Source: Thermoplasmata archaeon
GTDB lineage: Archaea; Thermoplasmatota; Thermoplasmata; RBG-16-68-12
Direction of reading: 5' to 3'
Assembly: GCA_013329855.1 (NCBI GenBank)
Contig: DUJI01000020.1
Location: forward strand, 1 to 8,657
Length of the DNA stretch: 8,657 bases
Position numbers and translations under genes: made by a program. The notes beneath the pieces were generated by a model that was given only the letters and a program-made list of their open reading frames with translations, had not been told where the DNA came from and searched no databases. This document shows, piece after piece, positions 6,831-8,657 of the stretch. Numbering within the stretch: the stretch's first letter is position 1; each line of letters begins with the position of its first letter.

Positions 6831-7895
6831 CTAGACGCGGCCCCGGGTGCGGCCGAAACCGTACGCCACGAGCGCCGCTAGGACCGCGATGAACGCGAAC
6901 GTGCCCATGACGATGAGGTTCGCCTGCTCCTCCGTATACGTCGGCGATGGCGCGGGGTTCGTGGCCGTCGGTGTGGGCGGAGCCGCGAGCGTGTGGAAGC
7001 TGATGGCGGGCGACGATACGGCCTGGCCCGAGTGGTCCTCCGCCACGATCCCTGCACGGTAGTCCGTGTCCGCCTTCAGGGGCACGGTCATCGCAGAGGT
7101 CACGCGGTCCGTAATCCGGTAGGAGGCGTTCGTGCCTCCGCCCTCGATCCAGAGGTCGAGGTGGTCCATGTCTGAGTCGATCGTCCCAGTCCAGTTCAAG
7201 GTCGCGCCCTGGTACGTCACGTCCCGCGCGGCCCCGAGGGTGAGCCGGTGCGGGAGGAGGTCCACGGACAGGGGCGTGACCAGGGACGGCGTGCCGGTGT
7301 ACTCACCGAAGTCCGCGAGGCCGGTCTGGTACGCCTGGATGCCTGCGATCCAGATTGTGAGGCCGAGAGCCAGGGAGTACGTGAACGTCGTGGTCAGCGT
7401 GGAGGACACCCCGTCACCGTGCCCGTGCGCACCCTGGGCGACGAGGCGGTGTGCGCCCCAGCTGGACCATTCGACGGCCTCCGCGTCGATGGAGGCCACC
7501 GCAGGGTCGGCCACGTGGGACGTGGAGTTCAGGGAACTTTGGAGGTCGAGGCTCACGTCCCCGAGGCCCAGGGTTCCCAGCGAGAGCCCCGGGATGTAGT
7601 ACGAGCTGCGGCCGATGGGCGTCGTGGTGATCGTGGGGATTCCCACCTCGATGCCGAACAGGATGAGGACCATGGAGCAGGCGCCAGGCGCCGCGGAGAT
7701 CGTCGTCCGCACGGTCTCGTTGTCCAGCAGGCCGAGCGGCTCCCCCGACGTGTTCACGTCGCAGGACGCTCGGAAGGCGGCCACGCTCGGGATCAGGTTC
7801 TGGCCGGGGATCTCGAAGTGGATGCTCTGGCCGACGAGAGGCGGCAACGTGGCAGCCGCGGGAACGGGGACGGTCAGCAACGCGGCGAGCAGCAC
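6831..7895 (-). CDS. Secreted surface protein with fibronectin-III-like domain and C-terminal membrane anchor
   Basis: From GTG 7895 to TAG 6831-6833 the product is 354 residues. The N-terminus is a hydrophobic signal sequence ending PVPAAA. The ectodomain has two cysteines about 30 residues apart that could form a disulfide, and sequons NTS, NET, NST, NWT and NAS. Residues about 215-303 look like a fibronectin-III sandwich (GATLNWTG, HLDLWIEGG, SAMTVPLKADTDYRAGIVAEDHSG). A Pro/Thr stalk follows (about 306-320), then one membrane helix (about 327-348) and the basic tail GRTRGRV. The frame is open upstream to a stop at 7956-7958 with no ATG or TTG. The in-frame extension supplies a lysine (PTKALAFVV) that would make a better signal peptide, so the true start may be a rare codon such as ATT at 7920-7922, just after GGAGGG. 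Exported and extracellular by inference; the ligand is unknown. Confidence 0.75.
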   Translation of the reverse strand: MLLAALLTVPVPAAATLPPLVGQSIHFEIPGQNLIPSVAAFRASCDVNTSGEPLGLLDNETVRTTISAAPGACSMVLILFGIEVGIPTITTTPIGRSSYYIPGLSLGTLGLGDVSLDLQSSLNSTSHVADPAVASIDAEAVEWSSWGAHRLVAQGAHGHGDGVSSTLTTTFTYSLALGLTIWIAGIQAYQTGLADFGEYTGTPSLVTPLSVDLLPHRLTLGAARDVTYQGATLNWTGTIDSDMDHLDLWIEGGGTNASYRITDRVTSAMTVPLKADTDYRAGIVAEDHSGQAVSSPAISFHTLAAPPTPTATNPAPSPTYTEEQANLIVMGTFAFIAVLAALVAYGFGRTRGRV

Positions 7896-7952
7896 GACGA
7901 AGGCGAGGGCTTTCGTCGGAATCCCTCCGAGGCCTGCCAGCGTCCACGGGGG

Positions 7953-7961
7953 ATATCAAAC
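7953..7961 (-). promoter_or_regulatory. Possible TATA-like box of the fibronectin-III protein gene
   Basis: On the minus strand this reads GTTTGATAT, the only AT-rich stretch upstream of the gene. A transcript would start near 7931, giving a leader of about 9 bases to the ATT at 7922 or about 36 bases to the GTG at 7895. It contains the in-frame stop that bounds the coding region. Confidence 0.3.
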
Positions 7962-8657
7962 GTGTGTATGAATCGTGGTGTCACAATCCGGGCGACGGGG
8001 CGATTCGGGTGCCGGATTCGGACCGGGCCATGGAGATTTTCACTTTCACCGTACTCCTGGGGAGATGAGGGCCCCTGGAATGCGTTCGGTTCGCCGATGA
8101 GCCCGGCGGCCGCCGTGCGCAGTCTTTCTTTCCCAGTCGCCGACTTGCCGCGACCCCTCCTCGGTGTGCTGGCGGAGTTCCGACAGGTCGTCAACAAGTC
8201 GATCCGAATCGCGCTCCGGGAGGACCTCCGCTCCCGGTTCCGACTCACAAGGGCGGCCTACGCCGTGCTGTCGGCCGAGCACAGCATCCACAGGCATTAC
8301 ATCGTCAGTGCTTTCGAGGTTGCCCTCGCCGTCCTGAAGGTCTACCGAAGGCGTGTCCGGAAGGGCAAGAGGGCGAACGTGCCGTACGTCAAGCAGCTCT
8401 TCCTCAAAGCGGAGAACACGTCCTATTGGTTGGACCGTGAGACCGGACGCTTGCGCATCCCAATGCGCGGGACGGAAGGCGTCCAGCTCATGTTGCCGCT
8501 CTCCGACTGGCATCGCTCCTTCCTTTCCGACTCATCGTGGGGGTTAGGCACGCTCACGGTTACGTCCGAGCGAATCATCGTAACCGTGCGCAAGGACGTG
8601 CCCGCACCGTGTGTACCACAGGCGGCCGTTGCCCTCGACACGAACGAGGACTCCCTC
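7962..8657 (+). mobile_element. Left part of a probable IS200/IS605-type element, boundary unknown
   Basis: The tnpB fragment implies a mobile element continuing right of the window. Its left end must lie between the start of the fibronectin-III gene and the tnpB start. This 135-base stretch holds no other gene. It has a short direct repeat GATTCGG (8002-8008, 8015-8021), an inverted pair AATCCG/CGGATT (7985-7990, 8013-8018) that could fold like the subterminal hairpins of IS605 ends, and TTTTCACTTTCACC (about 8037-8050). The exact end cannot be placed without an empty site. tnpB may also stand alone, without tnpA. Confidence 0.4.
8097..8657 (+). CDS. tnpB: TnpB-family RNA-guided nuclease / IS605 OrfB, 5' part only
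   Basis: The frame is open from ATG 8097 to the window end without a stop, giving 187 residues of a protein usually near 400. The N-terminus has a strand-like RSLSFPV, then helices of the recognition lobe (VLAEFRQVVNKSIRIALRE, AEHSIHRHYIVSAFEVAL, and a basic VYRRRVRKGKRANVPYVK). A second strand set follows (WLDRETGRLRIPM, GTLTVTSERIIVTVRKDV), and the fragment ends at AVALDTNEDSL, the first RuvC motif, with catalytic Asp at residue 181. The order and length match TnpB, and the DTNEDSL form resembles archaeal members. TnpB uses a guide RNA from the element's right end to cut DNA. No tnpA gene is seen on the left. Sampled lines here are 35/60 GC against 43/60 in the TPR gene, which fits transfer. 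ATGs at 8030, 8065 and 8080 are in other frames that stop quickly. Confidence 0.85.
   Translation, partial: MSPAAAVRSLSFPVADLPRPLLGVLAEFRQVVNKSIRIALREDLRSRFRLTRAAYAVLSAEHSIHRHYIVSAFEVALAVLKVYRRRVRKGKRANVPYVKQLFLKAENTSYWLDRETGRLRIPMRGTEGVQLMLPLSDWHRSFLSDSSWGLGTLTVTSERIIVTVRKDVPAPCVPQAAVALDTNEDSL

Noticed and set aside
8030..8068. Short frame MEIFTFTVLLGR upstream of tnpB
   Set aside because: Only 12 codons plus stop, with no ribosome-binding site. It was considered as a leader peptide without support.
8046..8513. A 155-codon minus-strand frame opposite tnpB
   Set aside because: The + strand reads as a TnpB N-terminus with a RuvC motif, and the minus-strand product has no known features.

Overview
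The window looks like a piece of a high-GC archaeal chromosome, most likely from the Thermoplasmatota (inference). Support comes from a tRNA-Gly with no encoded CCA, TATA-box-like AT islands about 25-30 bases upstream of likely transcript starts, few Shine-Dalgarno sequences, surface proteins with many N-glycosylation sequons and one C-terminal membrane anchor, an archaeal-type SWIM zinc-finger protein, and a very long TPR protein with a C-terminal zinc finger. No rRNA or universal marker gene is present, so the phylum call is tentative.

Layout. 1-90: AT-richer island with two ACTTTC-containing direct repeats and a TATA box, before a possible 41-residue leaderless small ORF (91-216). 356-426: tRNA-Gly(UCC), + strand, with its own TATA-like box. 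434-652 (-): a 72-residue helical acidic protein, convergent with the tRNA. 757-1536 (-): a secreted, membrane-anchored, sequon-rich surface protein. 1537-1688: divergent promoter region with one central TATA element. 1689-5897 (+): TPR protein of 1402 residues with about 29 TPR units, a helical C-terminal region, an acidic linker and a B-box-like Cys/His cluster; it fills half the window. 5898-6125: a gene-free gap between convergent genes with small inverted repeats. 6126-6770 (-): SWIM zinc-finger protein. 6831-7895 (-): second anchored surface protein, with a fibronectin-III-like domain. 8097-8657 (+): 5' part of a TnpB (IS200/IS605 OrfB) gene, cut by the window end just after its first RuvC Asp motif, in DNA of visibly lower GC.

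There is no obvious shared pathway. The TPR protein is probably a cytoplasmic scaffold. The two surface proteins on either side share a design (signal peptide, glycosylated ectodomain, one C-terminal membrane helix, basic tail). The TnpB marks a mobile element at the right edge. No CRISPR array, rRNA or complete insertion sequence is visible.
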